A stretch of DNA of 64,000 nt from Pseudomonas anatoliensis. GTDB lineage: Bacteria; Pseudomonadota; Gammaproteobacteria; Pseudomonadales; Pseudomonadaceae. Below, piece after piece: positions 17,417 to 25,208 of this stretch; positions within the stretch are counted from its first letter, which is position 1, and each line of letters opens with the position of its first letter. The position numbers and the translations under genes are program-made. The DNA is taken from contig NZ_JACVHC010000001.1 of assembly GCF_017976235.1 (NCBI RefSeq), forward strand, positions 496,001 to 560,000, given 5' to 3'. The notes below the pieces were generated by a model, which worked only from the letters and a program-made list of their open reading frames with translations, was not told the origin of the DNA and made no database searches.

Positions 17417-17494
17417 AGTATCCGAGCCATTTCTTAACGAAGTCTGAAGGTGAAAAAAGGTTAATCCACGGGCCGATCTTCAGACTGTCTTAAG
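17417..17494. promoter_or_regulatory. Two PmrA/QseB-like direct-repeat boxes and operon promoter
   Basis: CTTAAC-N5-CTGAAG lies at 17433-17449 and CTTCAG-N5-CTTAAG at 17478-17494. Both fit the PmrA/QseB binding pattern CTTAAG-N5-CTTAAG with one or two changes. On the minus strand the first box is followed after 10 bp by GATACT (17417-17422), a fair -10 at the spacing used by PmrA-type promoters, 33 bp before the hemolysin-family ATG. The second box could serve either the operon or the divergent cytochrome b561 gene. Confidence 0.6.
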
Positions 17495-17592
17495 ACTGGC
17501 CGGGCAGGGTGACACCGTCGGTTCGCCCGGCCAAAGGAACGTGACCGTCGACCCCATCGACCGTCATCCACGACAATCACGAGGCGCATCTT

Positions 17593-18147
17593 ATGACTCG
17601 CGACAACGCCGCAACCCGTTATGGAAAACTCTCAATCACGATGCACTGGCTGATGCTGGTGCTGTTCGTCGGCGTTTACGCCTGCGTCGAAATCAAGGGC
17701 TACATGCTCAAGGGCAGCGAAGCGCGCGGCCTGCTGATGGGCTTTCACGGCCTGTTCGGCGCCAGCATCTTCGCCCTGGTGTGGCTCCGCGTGCTCGGCC
17801 GCCTTACCCCACGCCCACCGATCACCCCCAAACCCCCAGCGTGGCAAACCGGCCTCGCGCACCTCACGCACCTCGCCCTCTACGGCCTGATGATCGCCAC
17901 CCCGATCCTCGCCTGGCTGATGCTCGCCGCCGGCGACAAACCGTTCCCGTACTTCGGCTTCTACGTACCGGCCCCCGTGGCCATCGACCCGGACTTCGCC
18001 AAACGCCTGAAGTACTGGCATGAACTGATCGGTAGCACCGGCTACTGGCTGATTGGCCTGCATGCGGTGGCGGGGTTGTTTCACCATTACTGGGTGCGCG
18101 ATAACACGCTGGTGCGGATGCTGCCAGGGCGCGCAGGTTCCCGCTAA
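17593..18147 (+). CDS. Cytochrome b561
   Basis: Di-haem inner-membrane protein of 184 residues with four hydrophobic helices and histidines placed to bind two b haems (ITMHWLML, LMGFHGLFG, YWHELIGSTGYWLIGLHAVAGLFHHYW). Members move electrons from quinol; some relieve superoxide stress. It is divergent from the hemolysin-ligase-oxidase operon and shares its regulatory gap, so it may belong to the same two-component regulon. A REPIN follows the stop. Confidence 0.92.
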   Translation: MTRDNAATRYGKLSITMHWLMLVLFVGVYACVEIKGYMLKGSEARGLLMGFHGLFGASIFALVWLRVLGRLTPRPPITPKPPAWQTGLAHLTHLALYGLMIATPILAWLMLAAGDKPFPYFGFYVPAPVAIDPDFAKRLKYWHELIGSTGYWLIGLHAVAGLFHHYWVRDNTLVRMLPGRAGSR

Positions 18148-18151
18148 CCCC

Positions 18152-18243
18152 CTGTAGGAGTGAGCCTGCTCGCGATGGCGCCTGTTCAGTCAGCATCGAT
18201 GTTGACTGAACCACCGCGATCGCGAGCAGGCTCACTCCTACAG
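18152..18243. repeat. REPIN, type C, followed by a T-run
   Basis: CTGTAGGAGTGAGCCTGCTC and its reverse complement flank a 40-bp centre that is itself palindromic (AGTCAGCATCGATGTTGACT). Six T follow the right arm, so the pair may also terminate the cytochrome b561 transcript. Confidence 0.88.
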
Positions 18244-18361
18244 TTTTTTCAGCGTCTGGTAGAGCAAGGCAGTTGCCGGATCCGCACTTCGCGTCCACGC
18301 TTAGGCCTTGCCGACAAGGAGCGTCCGCCGACCCTCCGTCGCGACCCACGGAGCGTTTAGC

Positions 18362-18577
18362 ATGAACGAAGACAACAAAGTAAAAGGCCCGGCGTCGTAC
18401 TTCCCCTCCATCGAGAAAAAGTACGGCCAGCCCATCGACCACTGGCTGACCCTGCTCGCCGGCGTCAGCGACAAGAAACACATGGAACTGGTGGCGTGGC
18501 TCAAGGAAGAACACGGCATGGGCCACGGGCATGCCAATGCGTTGGTTGCGCATCATCTGGCCAACGGCAAAAAGTGA
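18362..18577 (+). CDS. DUF4287 domain protein
   Basis: Small protein of 71 residues whose core (YFPSIEKKYGQPIDHWLTLLAG, HMELVAWLKEEHGMGHGHANALVAHHLA) is the DUF4287 domain, widespread in proteobacteria and without assigned biochemistry. The ATG at 18362 was chosen because the conserved part starts soon after it; the frame opens upstream at 18308. It ends 12 bp before a GNAT gene and is probably co-transcribed with it. Confidence 0.85.
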   Translation: MNEDNKVKGPASYFPSIEKKYGQPIDHWLTLLAGVSDKKHMELVAWLKEEHGMGHGHANALVAHHLANGKK

Positions 18578-18589
18578 GGGCAGGGCGCG

Positions 18590-19069
18590 ATGAACTTCAC
18601 TCACCGGCCCGTACTGGCCGAAGATGTCAAAACCGTCTGCAGTTTTCCGCAGGGCATTCAGGAACTGTTCTTCATGTTCCCGAAAGCAAACTACCCGCTG
18701 ACGGAAGAACAACTGCACAGCGCAATCAGCCAACGCTTCGACTCCACGGTTTTCGAAGATGATGGTGTAGTTGTCGGCTTCGCCAATTTCTACCGCGCCG
18801 AACACAACGGCATCTGCTGCGTCGGCAACGTCATCGTCGCGCCGAGTGCCCGCGGCCGAGGTGTGGCCCGATACATCATCGAAACCATGACTGCATTGGG
18901 TTTCGAAAAGTACCAGGCTAACGAAGTGCAGTTGTCGTGCTTCAACGAAAACACCGCAGGTTTGTTGCTCTACCCAAAACTCGGCTTCGTCCCATTCGCC
19001 ATTGAAGAACGCCCCGCACCTGATGGCGGCCGAACAGCCCTGATCCAGATGACACGCCACAAATCCTGA
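18590..19069 (+). CDS. GNAT family N-acetyltransferase
   Basis: Protein of 159 residues. The acetyl-CoA motif A is in CCVGNVIVAPSARGRGVARYIIETM (R-G-R-G-V-A), and motif B follows with LSCFNENTAGLLLYPKLGFVP. The substrate is not evident. GGGCAG precedes the ATG weakly. Two different short repeat families follow the stop. Confidence 0.9.
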   Translation: MNFTHRPVLAEDVKTVCSFPQGIQELFFMFPKANYPLTEEQLHSAISQRFDSTVFEDDGVVVGFANFYRAEHNGICCVGNVIVAPSARGRGVARYIIETMTALGFEKYQANEVQLSCFNENTAGLLLYPKLGFVPFAIEERPAPDGGRTALIQMTRHKS

Positions 19070-19079
19070 GCAACCCACA

Positions 19080-19250
19080 ACTCCTGTGGGAGCTGGCTTG
19101 CCAGCGATAACGCCAGCCCAGCCAACATCTGTCCAAAGCCAGGCACTACCCCTGTAGGAGTGAGCCTGCTCGCGAAGACGTCAGACCAGCCACCAAAAAT
19201 CCCAAACCAACCACAAAACCTTGTGGGAGCTGGCTTGCCAGCGATAACGC
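19080..19250. repeat. Cluster of single REP units (types C and D)
   Basis: Two copies of TGTGGGAGCTGGCTTGCCAG (about 19087 and 19222) flank one TGTAGGAGTGAGCCTGCTCG unit (about 19154). All are in the same orientation, with near-identical AGCGATAACGCC tails on the type D copies. No gene was found from 19251 to 19420. Confidence 0.75.
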
Positions 19251-19422
19251 CGGCCCAGCCACCACCTGAATCCCAGACCAAAATAAACAGACAATTCCGA
19301 CACTGTTTAAACGAAGCCTCTAGTAACCACCAAAGCCCTACAACGTCTTGCGCCATCGGCTACGACTAAGCCAGAATCCGCCGGCTTGTGCGTCTGGAAC
19401 TCCCCCCGTAACTTGATTCCCG

Positions 19423-19641
19423 TCACTGCTCATCAGTGATCGGGTCTGCAAGCCCGCCGAAACCAGTCGCATAGCCCTGCCAAGGGACACTCATTTGTGT
19501 CCGCTCAATGGCGGCTTTGTGCGGGAGACCCTAGGGTCTGCCGGGTGCCTGGTTTCCCGGTCTTGCAGACCCGCGCATAGCTGCCACCCATCATCTGCAA
19601 GTGATGCTGGTAGCTCCTAGTGAAAAATCAGGAGTTTCACC
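19423..19641 (+). ncRNA. Highly structured 5' leader RNA upstream of the DUF6124 gene
   Basis: Hairpins in order: TCACTG/CAGTGA (19423-19439); GGACAC/GTGTCC (19485-19502); GGGTCTGC/GCAGACCC (19534-19541 with 19565-19572) enclosing CCGGG/CCCGG; and AGCTGCCA/TGGTAGCT enclosing CATCA/TGATG (19579-19615). A second GGGTCTGC at 19442-19449 could compete for the same GCAGACCC. The Shine-Dalgarno AGGAG (19630-19634) can pair with CTCCT (19614-19618) or sit in the loop of GTGAAA/TTTCAC (19620-19640). This looks like a cis-regulatory RNA or a small RNA merged with a leader; no named family is claimed. Confidence 0.65.
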
Positions 19642-20004
19642 ATGTTCAAAGTAACGCCCAACCCGCCAGAAACCGACCCCACATCCCCCTACGAATCCCC
19701 CGATTCCAGGAAATTTCACGAAGCCGCCGAACGCGCCCTCGACCACTACCTCAAGCCTGCCGACCAAATCATGGCCAGCACCAACGAGCCCGACCGCATG
19801 TACTTCGCCAACCCGAAGTACGACACCGAATCGCTGCTAGCCAACGCCAGCGAAACCCTCGGCTCGGCCAGCGAAATGCTCAACAACTTCGCCGCCATGC
19901 TGGACATCTCCCACCGCAAAACTGCGCTGGGAATCGCGCAGGTCGTAATGCTCGGCGAACTGGCCGTAAACCAAGCGCTGGACAACGTCGTAATCACGAA
20001 ATAA
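19642..20004 (+). CDS. DUF6124 (formerly DUF3077) family protein
   Basis: Protein of 120 residues of a family almost confined to Pseudomonas, usually in several copies per genome and opening FKVTPNPPETDP with the SPYESPDSRKFHEAAERALDHYL helix. The C-terminal half (SLLANASETLGSASEMLNNFAAMLDISHRKTALGI) is amphipathic helix. There is no signal peptide or membrane segment. Function is unknown. The AGGAG site is enclosed by the structured leader just upstream, so translation is probably controlled by RNA structure. Confidence 0.88.
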   Translation: MFKVTPNPPETDPTSPYESPDSRKFHEAAERALDHYLKPADQIMASTNEPDRMYFANPKYDTESLLANASETLGSASEMLNNFAAMLDISHRKTALGIAQVVMLGELAVNQALDNVVITK

Positions 20005-20015
20005 CCCTTCACCAA

Positions 20016-20035
20016 GACGAGGGGAAACCCTCGTC
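20016..20035 (+). promoter_or_regulatory. GAAA-tetraloop hairpin after the DUF6124 gene
   Basis: GACGAGGG and CCCTCGTC make a perfect 8-bp stem closed by a GAAA tetraloop, 12 bp after the stop codon. No T-run follows, so it is a weak terminator at best. It may protect the 3' end of the DUF6124 mRNA. Confidence 0.45.
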
Positions 20036-20142
20036 ACATCTCGCGGTCTCAACCGGGCTGGCACACGGCCATGCCTTGCGCCCCCAGGCCTCGGCTGTCA
20101 CCCTTCGGGCCGTTCTCAAGGATCAGAGCAAGGAATCAAGGA

Positions 20143-21684
20143 TTGAGCGGCTACGTCCCCAACCCCCCGAAAAACTATCGCTACGAAGAAGCCAAACCCG
20201 TCGATATCCACGCCCAGCGCTGGGCTGAATACGAAAAACACGGGAAAGAACCCGCACCCGAGCCTGAGAAAATCGGCATCGCGCTGCGGATTGGCGTGTT
20301 CTTTGATGGCACTGGAAATAATGCGAACAACACGGCGGCTGGGTTGCTGTGTGGTGCGCAGCATCCGATTGCGCCTGAGGATATTCCTGCTAGTTGCATG
20401 CCGTACATGAGTGATCCGGACAGCAGTTACGGTAACGACTTTAGCAATGTGAAAAGACTGAGCGACTTATATGACGCTATACCAGAGGCGGTAGGCGAGG
20501 GCTCGCAAAAGAGCACCTCGCGCGTCGTCTATGTCGAGGGTATCGGCACACGATCCGGAGAAGAGGATAGTACGTTCGGAGCGGGCACTGGGCGCGGAGA
20601 AACGGGTGTTGCTGGAAGAGTCGAATCCTCTTTTCCAATCATTCAACAAGCTATCAGTCGGGTGTTAATTGATAACCCTGGAAGTGAAATTACGTCCCTG
20701 ACCTTCGATACTTTCGGATTCAGTCGTGGTGCGGCGGCGGCCCGCCATTTTGCCAACGAGATAGTCCGCACCAGTCGCGGACCACTTGGCACCGTTCTGC
20801 GAAACTTGCCGAGAGCCTTCAGTTCCAAATTCAACGACCAATATAAAAGCGACATCAATATGGGATTTATCGGCTTGTTCGATACTGTCCCATCGATTGC
20901 CGGCTGGTCTAATTTTGGGAACATCAAGAGCTCCGTGGCGACGGGCATCAAGCTTTATCTCGACCGGCGATTTTTTTCAGACGTAGTTCAATTGTCCGCC
21001 CGTGATGAGTGTCGAGCCAACTTCGCACTCAGTCGCGTCAAAGCCGATCATCTGGAAATAACCCTTCCGGGCGTGCACTCTGACATCGGAGGCGGATACC
21101 TCGAAGAGGCGCAAGAATGTGTTCTGGTCACTCCCATGCAAACACTGACCGTGGCTCTGAATACTGATGTCACTACCACCTCGATCTACCGCGATGCTGT
21201 TAGCGCCAAGAGCCAATGGTTGGCCAAAGGCTGGCCTGCGGACATGCTCGAAGTTGTGACCCCTGACGCGCATCCGATGCCAAATGGCCCGCAGGACAGG
21301 CTAAGCCCAAGTCAAAAACGCGTGTACGCAGCACTGCAACTTAAACGCCCAGTGAGCGGCCTGTTGTCCAGGGTTTATTTGCGCGTGATGCACCGTTTGG
21401 CGAAAGAAAAGGGCGCTCGTCTCAACGATATTCCAGACACCCCGGATCTGGCCATTCCCGCAGAGCTTCAAGGTCTATGCGATAAATTTTTAGCGGGTGA
21501 CTACTCCGTCACAGAGCAAGAAGACCAACTTCTGAAACTGAAGTACATTCACACGTCCGCCAACTGGAACCATCCCCTCGGTCGAAGAGATGGCAGCGGC
21601 ATCAGGGCTGTTTACATCAACGCCCCGACGGAAGACTCGATCCGCGTGCAACACCCACACGTTGCTGACTGGAAGCTTTGGTAA
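20143..21684 (+). CDS. Tle1-like lipase effector (DUF2235 alpha/beta hydrolase)
   Basis: Protein of 513 residues resembling type VI secretion lipase effectors of the Tle1 group, which hydrolyse phospholipids in the target cell. DUF2235 marks are FFDGTGNN near residues 53-60, the nucleophile Ser194 in FGFSRGAAAARHFANE, and the acid/base region LPGVHSDIGGGY. The TTG at 20143 was chosen because AAGGA lies 8 bp upstream; an in-frame ATG at 20071 has no ribosome-binding site. No vgrG, PAAR or T6SS structural gene is in the window. The next gene, overlapping by one base, is its probable immunity protein. Confidence 0.85.
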   Translation: MSGYVPNPPKNYRYEEAKPVDIHAQRWAEYEKHGKEPAPEPEKIGIALRIGVFFDGTGNNANNTAAGLLCGAQHPIAPEDIPASCMPYMSDPDSSYGNDFSNVKRLSDLYDAIPEAVGEGSQKSTSRVVYVEGIGTRSGEEDSTFGAGTGRGETGVAGRVESSFPIIQQAISRVLIDNPGSEITSLTFDTFGFSRGAAAARHFANEIVRTSRGPLGTVLRNLPRAFSSKFNDQYKSDINMGFIGLFDTVPSIAGWSNFGNIKSSVATGIKLYLDRRFFSDVVQLSARDECRANFALSRVKADHLEITLPGVHSDIGGGYLEEAQECVLVTPMQTLTVALNTDVTTTSIYRDAVSAKSQWLAKGWPADMLEVVTPDAHPMPNGPQDRLSPSQKRVYAALQLKRPVSGLLSRVYLRVMHRLAKEKGARLNDIPDTPDLAIPAELQGLCDKFLAGDYSVTEQEDQLLKLKYIHTSANWNHPLGRRDGSGIRAVYINAPTEDSIRVQHPHVADWKLW

Positions 21685-22340
21685 TGAAAGTTCTTGTAAC
21701 ACTGCTGTGCGTACTGATCATGGCCGGCTGCCAAGCTGCTGACCCCCTTTCAGCCAAAAATGATCCCAAATCCAAGTCGTGGGAACTCGCGTTTACCGAG
21801 CCCTATTACATGAAGGTGTGGGTTGAGGATAGTGCCGTCGAAGACATAAACGGCAAACTGTTCAAACGCACGGGAGGAGGTACGGCCGCCGGCGGGGAGC
21901 CAGAAAACGGTAAAGAATCCGCGCGTGGTTGGCACGCTGTAGGGGCAGCCGCAAAAGCTGTGATCGGCGCAGATTTGCCTAAGCGCATTTACGTGCGCTG
22001 GCAATCCATTGTAGAGCCGCAGACCTATCAGGTTTGGGTGGATGTGCCCGAAGAAGCGAGACAACTGATGACGGCTTCCGTTAATCAGCGATGCCCTGAG
22101 ACTCCAGAGGAACAGGCTAGCTATAGCTCGTCTATTTACTTGGGCCTGGCTCCCGGAGGCGTCGTGCAAATATTTGTTCGAGATTCCTGCCACCGTCCGG
22201 TCAAAGTGGGCAAAGCCAAAGCCGAGATCGAACCGTTAGGCCCTAGTCAGGGCAAAAACCAAGGGCGTTACGCATACCCGGTCAGTGAAAAGTCCAAGCG
22301 CTATATCGAGAAATACGGCATCCCGTACGGAAGTTGGTAA
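21684..22340 (+). CDS. DUF2931 lipoprotein, probable immunity protein for the Tle1-like effector
   Basis: Protein of 218 residues with a lipoprotein signal (MKVLVTLLCVLIMAGC; lipobox IMAGC, Cys16). The mature part has the DUF2931 segments SWELAFTEPYYMKVWVE and ADLPKRIYVRWQSIVEPQTYQVWVDVPE. DUF2931 lipoproteins regularly follow DUF2235 lipases and are taken to be periplasmic immunity proteins. The ATG shares its A with the effector's TAA stop, so the two are translationally coupled. Confidence 0.85.
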   Translation: MKVLVTLLCVLIMAGCQAADPLSAKNDPKSKSWELAFTEPYYMKVWVEDSAVEDINGKLFKRTGGGTAAGGEPENGKESARGWHAVGAAAKAVIGADLPKRIYVRWQSIVEPQTYQVWVDVPEEARQLMTASVNQRCPETPEEQASYSSSIYLGLAPGGVVQIFVRDSCHRPVKVGKAKAEIEPLGPSQGKNQGRYAYPVSEKSKRYIEKYGIPYGSW

Positions 22341-22351
22341 TCGGTGGACCA

Positions 22352-22495
22352 ATGAAGCTGAGCATCACGCTGCCATGCACATTGTTCTTGGCCGGACGCC
22401 AATCTTCAGATCCGCTATTCAGGCAAAACCGATCCCAAATCCGAGTCTTGGGAGTTGGCGTTTACCGAGCCCTATTACCTGAAGGTGGAGGCGGC
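22352..22495 (+). pseudogene. Remnant of a second DUF2931 immunity lipoprotein
   Basis: A second ATGAAGCTG start 11 bp after the immunity gene opens MKLSITLPCTLFLAG, but the lipobox Cys has become Arg (CGC). The family segment KTDPKSESWELAFTEPYYLK, nearly identical to the intact gene, appears in another frame from about 22425. Similarity ends at about 22495, just before the convergent Nudix gene. The missing cysteine, the frameshift and the truncation show a dead duplicate. Confidence 0.8.
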
Positions 22496-22507
22496 TATTT
22501 CGATTAA

Positions 22508-23245
22508 TCAGCAAGCCGCCGTGAAAATCTCTTGTTTTTTGTGGAGCCCGATGTTGGCGGAATACTCGGTGCACACGAGCCCTTGGCTGAACGCTACGTC
22601 GCTGACCAGCTGCCGGTTGGACAGGCTGTTGCCAGAGTCTGCCAGGTAGGCTTGCAGCGCTACCCATTTAGCTTCTTCGATCTCGGCGGTGTCCAGTACG
22701 TTGATACGCTGCGTCAAGGCCGTCATTCGGCAGATAAAGTGAATGTTCGATTTGCCAAATTGGTAGGGGTGTTTGGTGGTAAATGCCACGATGGATTCGC
22801 ACTTCGATTCGATCCCAGTCTCCTCCAGCACCTCGCGCTCGATCGAATCCTGAATTCGCTCGGCGGCGTCTACATGGCCCCCCGGTAGCTTGAACCCGGT
22901 GGTACCTCGCTCCCTTATGACGAGGAGTTCCCCAGCGTCGTTAATGACGATGGCGCCCGCCCCTATGGTATGGGTGGGTATGAATGGGACGAATGCCTGC
23001 TCGAATGGACGGCGCACCAGGGTCAGCTGATCGGTCAGACAGCTATGGAAGGAGAAACCGGCGGCGGTGAAGACCGGAATGCCTTGAGCGTTGCTGATCG
23101 GCAGTGTGACCCAGGCCAGAGCCAGGCGCTCGTGCTCGATGAGGGCGACTAACGCGTCGACGGCGCCACACAACGCTTGCGGGTCGTCCGGCAGCGAAGC
23201 GGCGTCGACAATGATGCCGTTGAATCTGTCCCGTTTGAATTCCAC
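22508..23245 (-). CDS. NUDT6-like Nudix hydrolase with pre-Nudix domain
   Basis: Protein of 245 residues. The N-terminal 90 residues (FNGIIVDAASLPDD to AFVPFIPTHTIGAGAIV) resemble the pre-Nudix domain of NUDT6-type proteins, and the Nudix box GGHVDAAERIQDSIEREVLEETGIE follows with all catalytic glutamates. Family enzymes cleave nucleoside diphosphates linked to another group; the substrate is unknown here. It lies 3 bp after a second Nudix gene and is probably co-transcribed with it. Confidence 0.85.
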   Translation of the reverse strand: MEFKRDRFNGIIVDAASLPDDPQALCGAVDALVALIEHERLALAWVTLPISNAQGIPVFTAAGFSFHSCLTDQLTLVRRPFEQAFVPFIPTHTIGAGAIVINDAGELLVIRERGTTGFKLPGGHVDAAERIQDSIEREVLEETGIESKCESIVAFTTKHPYQFGKSNIHFICRMTALTQRINVLDTAEIEEAKWVALQAYLADSGNSLSNRQLVSDVAFSQGLVCTEYSANIGLHKKQEIFTAAC

Positions 23246-23248
23246 GGT

Positions 23249-23740
23249 TCACCTTTGGATTGGTCGATCTGCCGAGATTGTAGTGAGGAGGGCATTGCTT
23301 TGCGAATGATCGTGAGCCAACACATATCCTTTCGCTGTCAACTTGGCAGTCAGGAACCGTAATGCTCGACGGAAGACCGGGTGGCAGTCGGCATAAGGTA
23401 AATTATCGAATGGAGCCCAAAAAAAGCTGAAGCTATGGCCGTGGTCATCGAGCGTGAGATGGTTCCATTGCTGCGGCAAGTATTCCTGCGTGAAACACAG
23501 TTGGAATGACCATATCTGGTCGAGATGCTCTGCATTCCAGCAGCCCATATCGCTGACCAGCGAGGCAGCCCCTATGCCGGATTCTTCGCTCAATTCACGC
23601 AGCGCGGTCTGAGCTGGAGTTTCACCTGACTCAATTGTCCCTTTTACCAGTTGTACACCTGCTGTTGGATGGCGGAACAGAAGGATATGGGTGGCGGGAA
23701 AACTGGAGAGGATGACGGGACAGGCCTTGTTCGGTGACAT
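23249..23740 (-). CDS. Nudix hydrolase
   Basis: Protein of 163 residues with a full Nudix box, GTIESGETPAQTALRELSEESGI. The ATG at 23740 was chosen because AAGGAA lies upstream and ILSSFPATHILLFRHP is the usual first strand; the frame is open to 23899 but unlike the family there. It sits directly before the NUDT6-like gene, an unusual tandem of two unrelated Nudix types. Confidence 0.85.
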   Translation of the reverse strand: MSPNKACPVILSSFPATHILLFRHPTAGVQLVKGTIESGETPAQTALRELSEESGIGAASLVSDMGCWNAEHLDQIWSFQLCFTQEYLPQQWNHLTLDDHGHSFSFFWAPFDNLPYADCHPVFRRALRFLTAKLTAKGYVLAHDHSQSNALLTTISADRPIQR

Positions 23741-23950
23741 GGCGATTTCCTTATCGGCAACGATGCTCACATTTTTCGGCCTCATCTTCTGCGTGGGTGG
23801 GCCAGATATTCTGATGTCGGATATTGCCCGATTGCCGTCGGCCGCGAAAAGCCGCTTCTCGCCGATGGCTACAGCCCAGGAGACTGATCCATTTTTCAAG
23901 ATCCGTTTTTTAAGAAGTATGAAAATAAATCCGTCCCTGAAAACATCTGC

Positions 23951-24430
23951 TCAAGCCTGGCTGATATCCAGCAATCGAGGCATGGCAATCGCCAGATAAT
24001 CCTTTGTATCGAGCACCATCGATGCATCCAGCCGCCCCGCGTTGAAGGCTATTTCGGCGTAGCGTGTGGTCAAGGCCGGATCGACGATCAATTGAATCCG
24101 CTCATCGAAAACAAAAGGAGGGATGGCGCCGATCCGGCACCCGGTCAGTTCCATGGCGGTTTCGGCCTTTACCAGCTCGGCTTTTTTCCCGCCCAGGGCC
24201 GCTCCGACTTTCTTCATGTCCAGCTTCTGGTCGCCCGGCAGTATCACCAGTGCATAGGGTTCGGCCTGACCCTTGAGGGAGCAAAGCATGGCCTTCGCGC
24301 CTTGGCCGGGCTCGGTGCCACGGATTTCGGCGACGCGCGCCGACTGGCCCTCGGCATCGTGCATCAACACCCGGTAGGAGGCTGAGCGGGCATCGAGTAG
24401 TGCCACGAGGCGATCGAACATGGGATGCAT
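23951..24430 (-). CDS. YbaK/ProX-type aminoacyl-tRNA deacylase
   Basis: Single-domain protein of 159 residues from the YbaK/INS-like superfamily, whose members hydrolyse wrongly charged tRNA in trans. Marks are the conserved Lys in AKAMLCSLKG, LDMKKVGAALGGKKAELVKAE, and TGCRIGAIPPF (the GxxP-type loop). It is the third gene of a compact operon behind a 2-oxoglutarate oxygenase and a TSUP exporter, 16 bp after the latter. That setting suggests it clears tRNA charged with the pathway's modified amino acid (inference). GAGGA precedes the ATG. Confidence 0.85.
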   Translation of the reverse strand: MHPMFDRLVALLDARSASYRVLMHDAEGQSARVAEIRGTEPGQGAKAMLCSLKGQAEPYALVILPGDQKLDMKKVGAALGGKKAELVKAETAMELTGCRIGAIPPFVFDERIQLIVDPALTTRYAEIAFNAGRLDASMVLDTKDYLAIAMPRLLDISQA

Positions 24431-24446
24431 GTAGTTTTCCTCTGGT

Positions 24447-25205
24447 TTACAGGAACAGGTCGTAGGACAGTTTGCTGATCAGAATCACCAGCAACACCAG
24501 GAACAGAGCCCGGACAAAGGGCACGCCTTTATGAACCGCCAGCCAGGTGCCGGTGAGCGCGCCCAGGATGTTGAATGCCGCCATGGGGATTGCGATCAGG
24601 TAGAGCACGTTACCCGTCGGAATGAAGAACATCAGTGCCGCTACGTTGGTCGCGATGTTCACAAGCTTGGCCGATGCCGAGGCATGAAGAAAGTCGAAGG
24701 CGAAGCAGCGGATAAACAGGAAGATCAGGAAGCTGCCAGTGCCGGGACCGAACAGACCATCGTAGAAACCGATGGCACCGCCGATGACGATCGCCAGCAG
24801 TTTTTCCTTGGTACCGATGTGCATGGGTTTGTGCAGGGCGCCGAAATCCTTTTTCCAGAAGGTGTAGATCGCCATCAGTACGATCAACACCAGCACCGCC
24901 GGCCGGATCATCGACTGGGGTACGAACGACACCGTGGCGGCTCCGAAGAAGGCCATGATAAAAGCCGCGCAGGCGGCGGGGATCACAAGACCCCAGTCGA
25001 TTACCACCTTGCGCACGAAGGACCGGGCCGCGAATGCGGTGCCGCAGGCGGCCGCGACCTTATTGGTACCCAGCAGCGCCGCCGGTTGAGCGGTGGGCAG
25101 CACGTTGAATAGCGCGGGAATCTGGATCAGTCCGCCGCCGCCCACCGCCGCATCGATCAGGCCGGCGGCAAAGGCGAACACGCAAAGGATGACAATATCG
25201 ACCAT
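24447..25205 (-). CDS. TSUP family transporter (TauE/SafE)
   Basis: Inner-membrane protein of 252 residues with about eight hydrophobic segments and the duplicated TSUP signatures GLIDAAVGGGGLIQIPAL and GFYDGLFGPGTGSFLIF. Members export or import sulphur-containing organic anions and related small acids. The start is 3 bp after the oxygenase stop and has no strong ribosome-binding site, which points to translational coupling. Export of the oxygenase product is the simplest reading. Confidence 0.88.
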   Translation of the reverse strand: MVDIVILCVFAFAAGLIDAAVGGGGLIQIPALFNVLPTAQPAALLGTNKVAAACGTAFAARSFVRKVVIDWGLVIPAACAAFIMAFFGAATVSFVPQSMIRPAVLVLIVLMAIYTFWKKDFGALHKPMHIGTKEKLLAIVIGGAIGFYDGLFGPGTGSFLIFLFIRCFAFDFLHASASAKLVNIATNVAALMFFIPTGNVLYLIAIPMAAFNILGALTGTWLAVHKGVPFVRALFLVLLVILISKLSYDLFL

Positions 25206-25208
25206 GAA

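Noticed and set aside
17864..19078. 404-residue minus-strand frame covering cytochrome b561, DUF4287 and GNAT genes
   Set aside because: Three recognisable plus-strand genes with ribosome sites occupy the same DNA; the frame also crosses a REPIN.
19080..19250. Spaced repeats resembling a small CRISPR array
   Set aside because: The units are REP elements of two families with unequal spacing and no cas genes nearby.
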